Under the pieces are notes generated by a model that saw nothing but the letters and a program-made list of their open reading frames with translations, was not told where the DNA came from and ran no database searches. Both the position numbers and the translations under genes were made by a program. Below, piece after piece: positions 49,756-58,157 of a DNA stretch of 64,000 nucleotides (position 1 is its first letter; each line of letters opens with the position of its first letter). The DNA comes from Actinokineospora iranica. GTDB taxonomy: Bacteria > Actinomycetota > Actinomycetes > Mycobacteriales > Pseudonocardiaceae. The DNA is taken from the NCBI RefSeq assembly GCF_900101685.1, contig NZ_FMZZ01000010.1:124001-188000 (forward strand), read 5' to 3'.

Positions 49756-51909
49756 TCAGCGGTTCGCCGTGCCGACGCGCGCCGTGTGCCACTGGCCGCC
49801 GCGCACCTCGTACACGGTGAGCGTGGGGTTGGTCGTGTCGCCGTGCTCGTCGAAGCCGAGTGGGCCGGTGGCGCCCGCGCCGGTGTGCGCGCCGATCGCG
49901 GTGAGCAGGTGGGGGCGCAGGCCGGGGTCCCAGTCGCCGTCGCCGACCGTGGCCGCGACGCTGGAGATGATCACGTTGGCGGCGTCGTAGGCCATCGGGC
50001 CGTAGGCCGAGAACGATTCGCCGAAGCCGCGCGCCTCGTACGCCGCGACGAAATCCGCCGCGGTCTCGATTTCGGCCGCGGGCGCGCCCACCGCGGTGGC
50101 CAGGTCGCCGTCGCGGCCGCCCAAGCTGAGGTATTCCTTGGCGAAGATCCCGTCGCCGCCGACGACGGGGACGGCCAGCCCCGCGTCGGCGGCCTGCTTG
50201 GCCAGCGGGCCGCCCTGCGGGTACTCGCCGCCGAAGTAGACCGCCTCCGGCGCGGCGGCCTTGATCCGCGGGAGCGCGCCGCCGAAGTCGTTGTCGCGCA
50301 CGATCTCCCGGGCGACGACGGTCATGCCGTTGGCCGCGGCGCGGCGCTCGAACTCGGCGCCGAGGCGTTCGCCGTAGGCCTTGCCGTCGGTGACGACCGC
50401 GACCCGGGTCTTGCCCTCGCCTGCCAGGTGGTCGGCGGCGAACGGGCCCTGCGAGTCGTCGGTCGCGCAGACGCGGAAGTAGTTGTCGTGCAGGCGGTCC
50501 GGGCTGTTTTCGGGACCCCGGGTCAGCTCCGGGTAGGTGTTGGCGGGCGAGATCTGGGCGATCGTCTTCGCGGCCAGCACCGGCGCGGTCTCCTGGGCGA
50601 CCGACGAGTTCAGGGTGCCGACCACGCCGACCACGGTCGCGTCCCCGGCCAGCGCCGTCGCGGCCTGTGCGCCGATCTCCGGCCTGGCTTCGTCGTCGCG
50701 GGCGTCGAGGACGAGTTTGTAACCCTGGACGGCGCACCGCTCGTTGGCCTGGTCGACCGCCAGCTGGGCCGAGTTCCTGATCCCCCGCCCGTAGCTGGAG
50801 ATCGGACCGGTGAGCGGCGCGATGACGCCGACGGTGAGCGTCCCCTTGTCCTGGGAGCAGGATGTCGCCTGCCCGGCCTGGTCGCCGCCGGGCTTGGGGG
50901 TCGCGGTGCCGGGGACCGCCAGATTCGGCACGACGACCAGCGCGACCACCAGGATCGCCGCGACCACGACCGAGGCCAGCGGCACGATCCACACCAGCGG
51001 CGACCGGCCCGCGGGTCGCGTCATGACGTGCGTCAGCGGCGACCGGGTCGGGGGCGTCCGCGTCGTCGGGGGGTCGGCAGGCTCCGCCGTCAGCGCTCGT
51101 TGGGCAGCGGCGGCGAACTCGCCTGCCGACGCCGGGCGGTCGGCGGGGTTCTTCGCCATTCCCCGCGTGATCACCTGCCCGAGCGCGGCGAGCGGGCCGC
51201 CGAGCACCGGCGGGTCGAGGTAGCAGTGCGCGTGCATCATGGCCAGCGCGCCCTCGCCGGGGAACGGCTTGCCGCCGGTGAGGCATTCGTGCAGCACGCA
51301 GGCCAGCGAGTACACGTCCACGCCGTGGTCGACCTGCCCGGAGGTGAACCGCTCGGGCGCCATGTAGGCGAGCGTGCCGACGGTGTTCCCGGTCGTGGTC
51401 AGCCTCGACCGGTCGGACGGGTCGATGGACCGGGCGATGCCGAAGTCGCCGAGGTAGGCGGACTCGGGCGCGTCGGCGGTCGCGGGCGCGACCAGGATGT
51501 TGGCGGGCTTGACGTCGCGGTGCAGCAGCCCCTGGGCCTTGGCCGCGTCCAGCGCGGCGGCCACCGCGGTGATGACCGCGACCGCGCGCCGGGGTTCCAG
51601 CGGGCCGTTCGCCCGCAGCAGCGCGGCCAGGTCCATGCCCTCGATGAGCCGCATGTCGAGGAAGAGCTGCCCGTCGACCTCGCCGAACCGGTGGATCGGC
51701 ACCACCTGCGGAGCGGTCAGCCGGGCCGCGGCGCGCGCCTCGCGGCGGAAGCGCTCGCGGAAGTCCGGGTCGGCCGACAGCGCGGCGGGCAGCACCTTGA
51801 GCGCGACATGCCGTTCCAGTTCGGTGTCGAACGCCCGGTAGACGATGCCCATGCCGCCGCGACCGAGCTCGCCGTCGAGCCGGTAGGTGCCGAAGGTCGC
51901 AGCAGTCAT
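49756..51909 (-). CDS. Receptor-type Ser/Thr protein kinase fused to an ABC-type substrate-binding domain
   Basis: A 717-residue one-pass receptor kinase. Kinase domain ~8-275: glycine loop GRGGMG (16-21), K38, catalytic H130-R-D132 and D155 in DFG, so it looks active. A proline/threonine-rich linker leads to a membrane helix at ~305-328. Residues ~355-717 are a type 1 periplasmic-binding-protein domain of the Leu/Ile/Val class (TVGVIAPLTGPISSYGRGIR, VVGVVGTLNSS, YGPMAYDAANVI). Such kinase/substrate-binding fusions are known from actinobacteria and should couple an extracellular small molecule to phosphorylation. The ATG at 51909 has AAGGAACAC before it. It is convergent with the HTH-Ig pair, and its phosphorylation targets are not evident. 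Confidence 0.93.
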   Translation of the reverse strand: MTAATFGTYRLDGELGRGGMGIVYRAFDTELERHVALKVLPAALSADPDFRERFRREARAAARLTAPQVVPIHRFGEVDGQLFLDMRLIEGMDLAALLRANGPLEPRRAVAVITAVAAALDAAKAQGLLHRDVKPANILVAPATADAPESAYLGDFGIARSIDPSDRSRLTTTGNTVGTLAYMAPERFTSGQVDHGVDVYSLACVLHECLTGGKPFPGEGALAMMHAHCYLDPPVLGGPLAALGQVITRGMAKNPADRPASAGEFAAAAQRALTAEPADPPTTRTPPTRSPLTHVMTRPAGRSPLVWIVPLASVVVAAILVVALVVVPNLAVPGTATPKPGGDQAGQATSCSQDKGTLTVGVIAPLTGPISSYGRGIRNSAQLAVDQANERCAVQGYKLVLDARDDEARPEIGAQAATALAGDATVVGVVGTLNSSVAQETAPVLAAKTIAQISPANTYPELTRGPENSPDRLHDNYFRVCATDDSQGPFAADHLAGEGKTRVAVVTDGKAYGERLGAEFERRAAANGMTVVAREIVRDNDFGGALPRIKAAAPEAVYFGGEYPQGGPLAKQAADAGLAVPVVGGDGIFAKEYLSLGGRDGDLATAVGAPAAEIETAADFVAAYEARGFGESFSAYGPMAYDAANVIISSVAATVGDGDWDPGLRPHLLTAIGAHTGAGATGPLGFDEHGDTTNPTLTVYEVRGGQWHTARVGTANR

Positions 51910-52102
51910 GTGTTCCTTGCCCTGAAGTCCCGGCCCCGACCGCGGACCCACTCTATCGGGTCACGGGCTCGGTCGGCGGTGGGCACTCGCGATCCGGCGG
52001 CTGAGCATCCACTCAGGACTGCCGGGCGTCATGCCCCGGGTCGCGCCATGTCCCGGGTCGCGTCATGTCGTAGGTCACAGTGTGCCGCGGCGGCGGGGCG
52101 GC

Positions 52103-52235
52103 TAGGGTCACTGCGACATTGAGGCCCGTGGTGCGGGGAAGCCGGTGCGAGTCCGGCGCGGTCCCGCCACTGTGACCGGAACGTGTCGCCCGCGTGGGCG
52201 GCCGGTTCGGGAGTCAGGTTACCGCCCTCGGGTTT
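52103..52235 (+). promoter_or_regulatory. Cobalamin riboswitch with upstream promoter
   Basis: The conserved cobalamin-riboswitch core is obvious: GGGGAAGCCGGTGCGAG and GTCCCGCCACTGTGA (within 52134-52175), with the closing GGGAGTCAGG near 52209-52218. A TAGGGT (52103-52108) is a good -10 just upstream. After the aptamer come CCTCGGGTTTTTTCG and a small TCGTG/CACGA hairpin before the lipoprotein gene, suggesting control of termination or ribosome access. It should repress the importer genes when adenosylcobalamin is plentiful. The rest of the 361-bp gap (51910-52102) holds a short imperfect direct repeat around CCCGGGTCGCG and nothing else recognised. Confidence 0.95.
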
Positions 52236-52270
52236 TTTCGTGAGGTCCACGAGGATGGAGCTGACACGCC

Positions 52271-53338
52271 ATGGCGCCTGTCCGCACGTATCGCGCTGTC
52301 GAAAGCGCCCGCCCACCCGTTCGTTCCTGGCGCAGGCTCCGCGCCGCCGCCGCGACTGTCCTTTTGACACTGTCGGCCTGCGGTTCGCCCGCGGCTCAGG
52401 ACAATCCGGTCGGCGAGACCGTGCGCAACTGCGGGATCGAGGTGCCCGCCACGCCGCCCGCGCGGATCGTGGCCACGTTCCACAACGCGATCGAGATGGT
52501 CTACGCGCTCGGCGCGGACGACCGGCTGGTCGGCGCGAGCTACCTGGACAACCCGATTCTGCCCGAGTTCGCGGGCCGGTTCCGCCCGGACGAGCGCGAA
52601 CCCGCCTACTACCCGACCGACACGCCCAGCCGGGAGGAGTTCCTCCGGCTCGACCCGGACTTCGTCCTGTCCGGCTTCACCGGGACGTTCACGACCGAGG
52701 GCCTGGGCACCCGGGCCGAGTTGACTGACCTGGGCATCGGCTCCTACCTGTTCAGCCAGTACTGCCCAACGGCGGACGGGCAGGGGCAGACTTCCTTGGC
52801 CGCCAACGACACCACGCTCGAAAGCGTCTACCGGGACATCACCGACCTCGGGCGAATCCTCGGCAAGCCGGACGAGGCGACGGCGCTGGTGGCCCGGATG
52901 CGCGCCACCGTTGCCGAGGCGGCGAACGCGCTCGGCGGGGTCGCCGAACGCCCGCGCGTCGCCATGATCAACCGGCCGGGCAACGGCGACATCCGCGTCT
53001 TCGGCGCGGGCGACGTGGCCACCTCGATCATCGAGGCCGCTGGCGGCGACCAGGTCTTCGACGACATCAACGGCAGGATGACCCGTATCGGCGTCGAAGA
53101 GCTGATCAAGCGCGCCCCGCAGGTGATCCTCGTGCCCGCCTGCTGCGGCGCCGACGTCGGCCCGGAAGGCGCGAACAAGGTCATCGAGGAACTGCGGAAG
53201 GACCCGGCGGTGGCCAATGTGCCCGCCGTGCGCGACAACCGCGTCCACGCGATCACCTTCGCCGAGATCAGCCCCGGCGTCCGCAACGCCGACGCGGTGG
53301 CCGCCATCGCCCGAATGCTGCACCCGGAGCGGTTCTGA
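52271..53338 (+). CDS. btuF: B12-type ABC importer, substrate-binding lipoprotein (BtuF/FecB-like)
   Basis: A 355-residue lipoprotein. A long basic N-terminus with signal peptide ends in the lipobox LSAC at Cys 37. The mature part is a type III/FecB-like binding protein (PARIVATFHNAIEMVYALGA, RLDPDFVLSGFTG, VRDNRVHAITFAE). With a cobalamin riboswitch directly upstream and two FecCD permeases directly downstream, cobalamin or a cobinamide-type corrinoid is the expected ligand. The ATG at 52271 is used. An ATG at 52254 lies in another frame. GGAG is found about 10 nt upstream. Confidence 0.88.
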   Translation: MAPVRTYRAVESARPPVRSWRRLRAAAATVLLTLSACGSPAAQDNPVGETVRNCGIEVPATPPARIVATFHNAIEMVYALGADDRLVGASYLDNPILPEFAGRFRPDEREPAYYPTDTPSREEFLRLDPDFVLSGFTGTFTTEGLGTRAELTDLGIGSYLFSQYCPTADGQGQTSLAANDTTLESVYRDITDLGRILGKPDEATALVARMRATVAEAANALGGVAERPRVAMINRPGNGDIRVFGAGDVATSIIEAAGGDQVFDDINGRMTRIGVEELIKRAPQVILVPACCGADVGPEGANKVIEELRKDPAVANVPAVRDNRVHAITFAEISPGVRNADAVAAIARMLHPERF

Positions 53339-54324
53339 GGCGGCAGGCGGCGTTCGCCTGCGCGGTGGTCGTGCTGGCCGCGACCTGCCTGGCCTCGGTG
53401 CTGATCGGCAACGAAACCATCGCCCTCGGCGACGTGCTGGCCACCTGGCGGCGGCCGGACGGCTCGGACGCCCAGCGGATCGTGGCGTTCCTGCGGGTGC
53501 CGCGCACCCTCGTCGGCCTGCTCGCTGGTGCCGCGCTGGGCCTCGCCGGGGCGCTGATGCAGGGCCTGACCCGCAACCCGCTCGCGGGCCCGGAGGTGCT
53601 GGCGGTCAACGCGGGCGCCGCGCTCGCGGTCGTGGCCGCCATCGCGGGCCTGGGCTTGACCACCCTGGGCGGATACATCTGGTTCGCGTTCCTCGGCGCG
53701 GCCGTGGCCGGAGCCCTGGTCTACTTCCTCGCGGCCGCGGGCCACGGCGGCCCGACTCCGGTCAAGCTCGCCTTGGCGGGCGCCGCGCTCACCGCGACGC
53801 TGGCGGGCCTGACGACCGCGGTCACCTTGCTCGACGTCTCGACGTTCACCGTGTACCGGTTCTGGTCGGTCGGCGCGCTGACCTCGGCGGAGATGTCCTC
53901 GATCGGCGTCGCCGCCCTGTTCGTGGCGGCGGGCGCGGCCCTCGCCATCGGCTCGACCCGGACACTGAACGGTTTGGCGCTCGGTGAGGACGTCGCCCGC
54001 TCACTGGGCCAGCGGATCATCGCGGGCAAACTCGTCGCGGTGGCCGCGGCCGTGCTGCTGGCGGGCAGCGCTGTGGCTTTGGCGGGCCCGATCGCGTTCG
54101 TCGGCCTGACTGTGCCGCACATGGCGCGCGCTTTCGGCGGAACGGATTACCGCTGGATTCTGCCGTGGTCGGCGGTGCTGGCGCCGATCGTGCTGCTGGC
54201 GGCGGACATCCTGGGCAGGCTGCTCGCCCGGCCGCAGGAGTTGCAGGTCGGCATCGTCACCGCCGTGATCGGGGCACCGGTGTTCATCGCCTTGGTCCGC
54301 GGGCGACGGCTGGCCCGGCTGTGA
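53335..54324 (+). CDS. FecCD-family importer permease 1
   Basis: A ~329-residue permease of the BtuC/FecCD family with about nine or ten hydrophobic segments. The family motifs LRVPRTLVGLLAGAALGLAG, ALMQGLTRNPLAGPEVL and AGPIAFVGLTVPHMAR are present. The start is uncertain: a CTG at 53335 overlapping the lipoprotein stop has GGAG 6-7 nt upstream and keeps a complete first helix beginning with RRQ; GTG 53365 is the nearest conventional start but trims that helix. It overlaps permease 2 (GTGA). It is expected to form the channel half for B12 uptake. Confidence 0.88.
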   Translation: MRRQAAFACAVVVLAATCLASVLIGNETIALGDVLATWRRPDGSDAQRIVAFLRVPRTLVGLLAGAALGLAGALMQGLTRNPLAGPEVLAVNAGAALAVVAAIAGLGLTTLGGYIWFAFLGAAVAGALVYFLAAAGHGGPTPVKLALAGAALTATLAGLTTAVTLLDVSTFTVYRFWSVGALTSAEMSSIGVAALFVAAGAALAIGSTRTLNGLALGEDVARSLGQRIIAGKLVAVAAAVLLAGSAVALAGPIAFVGLTVPHMARAFGGTDYRWILPWSAVLAPIVLLAADILGRLLARPQELQVGIVTAVIGAPVFIALVRGRRLARL

Positions 54325-55295
54325 GGGCGGCCGCGGTCACCGCCATGGCTTTCGGTCTGGCAGGCGCCGCCCTGGTCGCGTCGCTGGTGTTCGGCGATTA
54401 CCCCATTCCGTTGAGCGACGTGGGTTCCGTGCTCACTGGAGGGAGTGGGAGCACGCGCCGGACCGCGCACGTGGTCCTGAACCTGCGGCTGCCCCGCGCG
54501 GTGGGAGCGGTCGCGCTGGGGGCGAGCTTCGGTTTGTCCGGCGCGATTTTCCAGCGGCTGGCGGGGAATCCGTTGGTGAGTCCCGATATCGTCGGTGTGG
54601 ACGCGGGAGCCGCGACCGTCGCCGTGCTGCTGATCGTCGTGTTCGCCGCTGACCCGCCAACGGTGGCTGTCGGTGCTCTGCTTGGCGCGTTGGCCGCCGC
54701 CGCGGCTGTGTATGTGCTGGCCTATCGGCGGGGGGTCACTGGTTATCGGTTGGTGCTGGTGGGTATCGGGGTCACGGCGGTGCTGTCGTCGGTCACCGCT
54801 TACCTGCTCACGACCGCTGACCTCTACACGGGCCGGGCGGCCACCATGTGGCTGTCGGGCAGCCTGAGTGGCCGGTCGTGGCCGCATATCGTGCCGGTCC
54901 TGATCGCCCTGGCTGTGCTGGCGCCACTGGTGTTCCGACTCGCGCATCCGTTGCGCGCGTTGGAGTTGGGTGACGACCTGGCCCGGTCGTTGGGCACCCG
55001 GGTGGAGTTCGCGCGCGCCGGTCTGGTGGCGGTCGGGGCGGCTTTGGCCGCGGTCGCCACCGCTGCGGCTGGACCTATCGCGTTTGTGGCTTTGGCGGCT
55101 CCGCAGATAGCGGGGCGGCTTGTGCGGGGGCAGGCGTTGGTGGCGTCGGCGGCGTGCGGGGGTGCGTTGCTGGCGGTGGCGGATCTGGCCGCTCGGGTTG
55201 TGCTGGCACCGGTCGAGGTGCCGGTGGGGGTGCTCACGGCGGTGTGTGGTGGGCCGTTTTTGGCTTATCTGTTGGTGCGGGCCAATCGGGCCTGA
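54321..55295 (+). CDS. FecCD-family importer permease 2
   Basis: A 324-residue BtuC/FecCD-type permease. Family motifs: LRLPRAVGAVALGASFGLSG, IFQRLAGNPLVSPDI, LGDDLARSLGTRV and AGPIAFVALAAPQIA. The GTG start overlaps the stop of permease 1, so the two subunits are made together, probably as a heterodimer. No ATP-binding (BtuD/FecE) gene follows; transcription runs into a hairpin element. The second half of the gene uses more T-ending codons than its neighbour. The ATPase may be encoded elsewhere or shared with another importer. Confidence 0.88.
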   Translation: MRAAAVTAMAFGLAGAALVASLVFGDYPIPLSDVGSVLTGGSGSTRRTAHVVLNLRLPRAVGAVALGASFGLSGAIFQRLAGNPLVSPDIVGVDAGAATVAVLLIVVFAADPPTVAVGALLGALAAAAAVYVLAYRRGVTGYRLVLVGIGVTAVLSSVTAYLLTTADLYTGRAATMWLSGSLSGRSWPHIVPVLIALAVLAPLVFRLAHPLRALELGDDLARSLGTRVEFARAGLVAVGAALAAVATAAAGPIAFVALAAPQIAGRLVRGQALVASAACGGALLAVADLAARVVLAPVEVPVGVLTAVCGGPFLAYLLVRANRA

Positions 55296-55321
55296 CCTGT
55301 TGTGGGGGTCTCCAGGTGGGT

Positions 55322-55460
55322 GCCTGTTTGGGTGGTTCGCCTTGATTTGGGGCCCCTCGAAATGGGCCTGCGCGGGCCAAAAGGCGGGGCGAAGGAACCC
55401 CACTCGCGCCACGAGTTTAGGCCCATTTCCCCCAAATCAAGGCGAACCACCCCAACAGGC
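55322..55460. repeat. Long imperfect inverted repeat (hairpin element) between convergent genes
   Basis: The left arm (55322-55368) and right arm (55421-55460) are complementary over about 40 positions. They include an exact match of GGTGGTTCGCCTTGATTTGG with CCAAATCAAGGCGAACCACC and an inner AAATGGGCC/GGCCCATTT pair, broken by a 7-nt bulge on the left. The loop is ~50 nt. It fills the 286-bp gap between the + strand permease and the - strand ESX-type genes. It could act as a bidirectional terminator, but the length and AT-richer arms also fit a small palindromic mobile element (MITE/REP-like). No clear target-site duplication was seen. Confidence 0.85.
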
Positions 55461-55581
55461 CGTTGGCCTGGGCCCGTTGCTTTTGGTGCTGGGCTGGGTG
55501 AAGTGCCAAGCCGAACCAGCGCCCATCCCATCGAGTCAACCAACACGGGCCAACCGACGCAGAAGTCCAGCTCAACGATCC

Positions 55582-56010
55582 TTACGGCCGACGCTTGTCC
55601 ATAAAAGAGTTGTTGGAAAAGTCGTCGTCGTCCCAGTCCCGTTGCGACTTCTGCTGCTGAGCGGCCACTGCCCGTTCCGCCGCCAGGCGGTTCTGCGCCG
55701 AGACCGCAGCGGAGAAGTCAGGGTCGTCGCCGACCTTGCCGGAGGCGATGGCCTCCCAACTCAACTGGCCCGCTTCGATCTTCTCCACGACGCGTCGCCA
55801 TTCCGGGGCCGCTTTCGGGCCCGTGGCGTAAGCCTTGAGGTTGTCGATCTCTTCTTTTGACGGGGGCTGTTCTGCCCGCTTCTTCTCGTCGTGTTCGCGT
55901 TGGGCCTTGGCTGCCGCCTGTTGGGCTCGTTCGGCGGCGTCGCCGAGGAGTTGTTCCGCGCGGAGCATGGCCGTGGTTTTGAAGTTCTCAAAGGCAGACG
56001 GGTCGACCAC
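55582..56010 (-). CDS. Small charged coiled-coil-like protein in ESX-type operon
   Basis: A 142-residue hydrophilic protein. Residues ~15-60 are Ala/Glu/Gln/Lys-rich (AAERAQQAAAKAQREHDEKK) and probably form a coiled coil; the C-terminus is Asp/Asn-rich (RDWDDDDFSNNSF). No signal peptide or membrane segment. The GTG at 56010 has GGAG 7 nt upstream. It is the last gene of a three-gene operon with ESX-like secreted proteins, so a chaperone or co-secreted role is possible. No family was recognised with confidence. Confidence 0.7.
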   Translation of the reverse strand: MVDPSAFENFKTTAMLRAEQLLGDAAERAQQAAAKAQREHDEKKRAEQPPSKEEIDNLKAYATGPKAAPEWRRVVEKIEAGQLSWEAIASGKVGDDPDFSAAVSAQNRLAAERAVAAQQQKSQRDWDDDDFSNNSFMDKRRP

Positions 56011-56040
56011 CTGTGACTCCTTATCTGTGCGGTCGAACGC

Positions 56041-56931
56041 CTACTTGGGCGGTGCTTTCGAGTCCATGTCGCTGAGCTGCTTGGTGATCTCGCCGGTCTT
56101 CTGGTCGATCGCCTCGCGAGCCGCTTTCATGTCGCTGATGCTCTGGCTGATCTGCTTGCCGGTGTCCACCGCGTCGTGGGTGTTGTTGATGTCCGGGATC
56201 TGGCCGACGGCTTCGGTCACCGATTTGAAGGCGTCCCAGTAGGCGTTGGCGGACTGCACCAACGATTCCAGGTTCTCGAAGAGGGTGATGATACTCTGGA
56301 TTCCCTCAACGATGGCCTCAGCGTCGCTGATGTAGGGGAAGTCCTCGAAACCGCTGATCACCCATTCGGCGATCGACCACAGGGTGCCGAACCCGGGAAT
56401 GACTTTCGCGGCGAGTTTGACCAGTTTCTCGATGACGGTGTTGAGGAGGTTCGCGCAGGTGTTCGCGATCTGGATCGAGACGTCGGCGAGTTTGTCGAAA
56501 CCCTTTTTCAGCCAGTCGCAGCAGGTTTTCGCGATATACAGGGCGCCGGTGGCGACGACCTGGACGAAGTTGTTGAACGAGGTCGCCGCGTCACCGGTCC
56601 AGTGCTCAGTGGTGAGGGTGGCGGCGTTCTTGCCGAGGTTCCCGGCGATGTCCCAGTACATCTTGCCCGCGTCCTCAAACGCGGTGCCGTTGGCCCTGAT
56701 CCGGTTGAAGTCACCCGCGATGGGCTTGAACAACAGGTCGTAGAGGCTTTCCGGCTTGCCGATCATCGGACCGATGATGTTCGTCCACACGAAGTCGACG
56801 GTGTCCAGGGCCGGGTGCTTGCCCTGCACCTCGTCGGCGAGGCTCTTCTTCTCGGAGGTGATCTCGGCAGGCTGGATCGGGGTGATGTCCTGCCACTCGC
56901 CGTAGGAGGCGGGGGAGTACGCGGTGGTCAT
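56041..56931 (-). CDS. WXG100/ESX-like secreted protein with extended helical C-terminus
   Basis: A 296-residue mostly helical protein. The region around EHWTGDAATSFNNF contains the W-x-G turn of the WXG100/ESAT-6-like helical hairpin, preceded by GKMYWDIAGNLGKNAATL. Amphipathic helices follow (LVKLAAKVIPGFGTLWSIAE). The N-terminus MTTAYSPASYGEWQ has no classical signal peptide, as expected for type VII substrates. No toxin motif is visible, so it is not an evident polymorphic toxin. It starts 6 nt after the EspC-like gene and ends 30 nt before the coiled-coil gene. No ESX ATPase or channel gene is in the window. Confidence 0.75.
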   Translation of the reverse strand: MTTAYSPASYGEWQDITPIQPAEITSEKKSLADEVQGKHPALDTVDFVWTNIIGPMIGKPESLYDLLFKPIAGDFNRIRANGTAFEDAGKMYWDIAGNLGKNAATLTTEHWTGDAATSFNNFVQVVATGALYIAKTCCDWLKKGFDKLADVSIQIANTCANLLNTVIEKLVKLAAKVIPGFGTLWSIAEWVISGFEDFPYISDAEAIVEGIQSIITLFENLESLVQSANAYWDAFKSVTEAVGQIPDINNTHDAVDTGKQISQSISDMKAAREAIDQKTGEITKQLSDMDSKAPPK

Positions 56932-56937
56932 CGGGGC

Positions 56938-57246
56938 TCAGCCCCTTGCCGGGGTTTGGTTGAGCAGGGTGGTGTTGTGCTGCTCGACGCCCTGGTACTG
57001 GTTGGCGGTCGCCTCCAGGCCCATGGCGATGCTGGCCAGCTTGCCGCTGAACCCCTTGTTCACCTGCTCGGTGATGCCGCGCAGGAGGTCCATCGCCGCC
57101 TGCAGCGGAATGAGCAGGCCGTCGAAGCCCTCTTTGTTGCAGCCTTGCTGAGACATCTGCGACTGGACCTGGCTGGTGAACTGGTTCGCGACTCCGCTTG
57201 ACCAGACACCGAAGTTGTAAATGGACTGCGGATGGATCGTAGGCAC
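56938..57246 (-). CDS. EspC/DUF2580-like ESX secretion-associated protein
   Basis: A 102-residue protein without a signal peptide. Its pattern of two helices with small residues (VANQFTSQVQSQMSQQ, LQAAMDLLRGITEQVNKG and AMGLEATANQYQGVEQHN) fits the EspC/DUF2580-type partners that form ESX-secreted helical bundles with larger WXG/PPE proteins. The GTG at 57246 has GGGGGG 6 nt upstream. It is first in the three-gene operon, next to the divergent lipoprotein. It probably pairs with the 296-residue protein (inference). Confidence 0.75.
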   Translation of the reverse strand: MPTIHPQSIYNFGVWSSGVANQFTSQVQSQMSQQGCNKEGFDGLLIPLQAAMDLLRGITEQVNKGFSGKLASIAMGLEATANQYQGVEQHNTTLLNQTPARG

Positions 57247-57443
57247 GTGTGGCCCCCCAGGGTTGTGTGCTTGTCATCTCGACCGTGTCAGGTCATCGCC
57301 CCGACCGGCGGCATACTAGCGGTCCCTTGAGGACTGTCAATGGCCGATGATGATCACTGCCCGCGCCCGCTGCGGTAGGGTGCGGCTGCTGTTGGACCCG
57401 GATGAAAGGGGGACGGGGACCACCCGCGGGTCCCCGACGACCG

Positions 57444-58040
57444 ATGACCAACAACCGACTCCGCCGCAACGTCGCGCTCCTCGGTCTGCTTCTCGCCGCC
57501 GCCACCGGCGGCTCAGCCTGCGGCAACGCCACCCCGACCCCGCCCGGGGGCTCGACGGCTCCCGCCACCACGACCGCCGCGAGCCAGGGCGGCGGTGACA
57601 TTCCCATCGCCACCCCGAAGAAGGTTCTCAAGCCCTCCGAGTGCAAGGGTCTGCTCACCGCGGCCGACGTGCAGCCCGCGGTCGGCTTCCCGACGTCGCC
57701 GGACGAGAAGTCGAGCAGCGCCTCGCACTGCAGGCTGTCCTTCCAGGAGTCGACGGTTTTCAATGGCGCGGTCGGCGTGACCCTCACCTTGGACGACTCC
57801 GAGCCCTCGGACCGGGTCATCGACATCGCCGGGAACCACGCCACCGAACGCGATGAAAACGGCCCCGCCCTCCACGAGTGCAGCGTCCGCGTGCGTGTCG
57901 CGCGGGTGCCCAAGGAGCAGCCGGGCGGAACCCTGCTGGTCACCACCCTGTTCTGGTCCGAGGCGGGCCGGGCAAAGGACGTCTGCGCGATCACCCGTGC
58001 TTTGGCCAAGACGGCCTTCGACCGAATCCCCAACGCCTGA
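57444..58040 (+). CDS. DUF3558-like lipoprotein
   Basis: A 198-residue exported lipoprotein. Signal peptide NVALLGLLLAAATGGSAC with Cys 26 as lipidation site, then a Pro/Thr/Ala-rich tether (TPPGGSTAPATTTAA) and a globular domain (SECKGLLTAADVQPAVGFPT, ending DVCAITRALAKTAFDRIP) as in the DUF3558 family of actinomycete cell-surface lipoproteins, whose function is unknown. Two cysteines in the domain may form a disulphide. A TAGGGT (about 57386) is a likely -10. It is divergent from the ESX-type operon, which may reflect shared cell-envelope control. A hairpin terminator follows. Confidence 0.85.
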   Translation: MTNNRLRRNVALLGLLLAAATGGSACGNATPTPPGGSTAPATTTAASQGGGDIPIATPKKVLKPSECKGLLTAADVQPAVGFPTSPDEKSSSASHCRLSFQESTVFNGAVGVTLTLDDSEPSDRVIDIAGNHATERDENGPALHECSVRVRVARVPKEQPGGTLLVTTLFWSEAGRAKDVCAITRALAKTAFDRIPNA

Positions 58041-58059
58041 GCCCTGGCATCGCACCTGT

Positions 58060-58085
58060 CCCCGCTGTGGCTCGGCACAGCGGGG
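58060..58085 (+). terminator. Rho-independent-type terminator after the lipoprotein gene
   Basis: CCCCGCTGTG (58060-58069), loop GCTCGG, and CACAGCGGGG (58076-58085) form a perfect 10-bp stem 20 nt after the stop codon. It is followed by TTCGTGTTTCG, a weak T-rich tail usual for actinomycetes. Confidence 0.85.
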
Positions 58086-58157
58086 TTCGTGTTTCGCGGT
58101 GGACCGCCCTGGTACGGGTTAGGCTGGTTGTCGACCTGCCGACAAGGAGTGAATGGG

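Noticed and set aside
49756-51909. Substrate-binding subunit of an amino-acid ABC transporter
   Set aside because: The binding-protein part is the extracellular end of a Ser/Thr kinase with complete catalytic motifs; no permease or ATPase genes accompany it.
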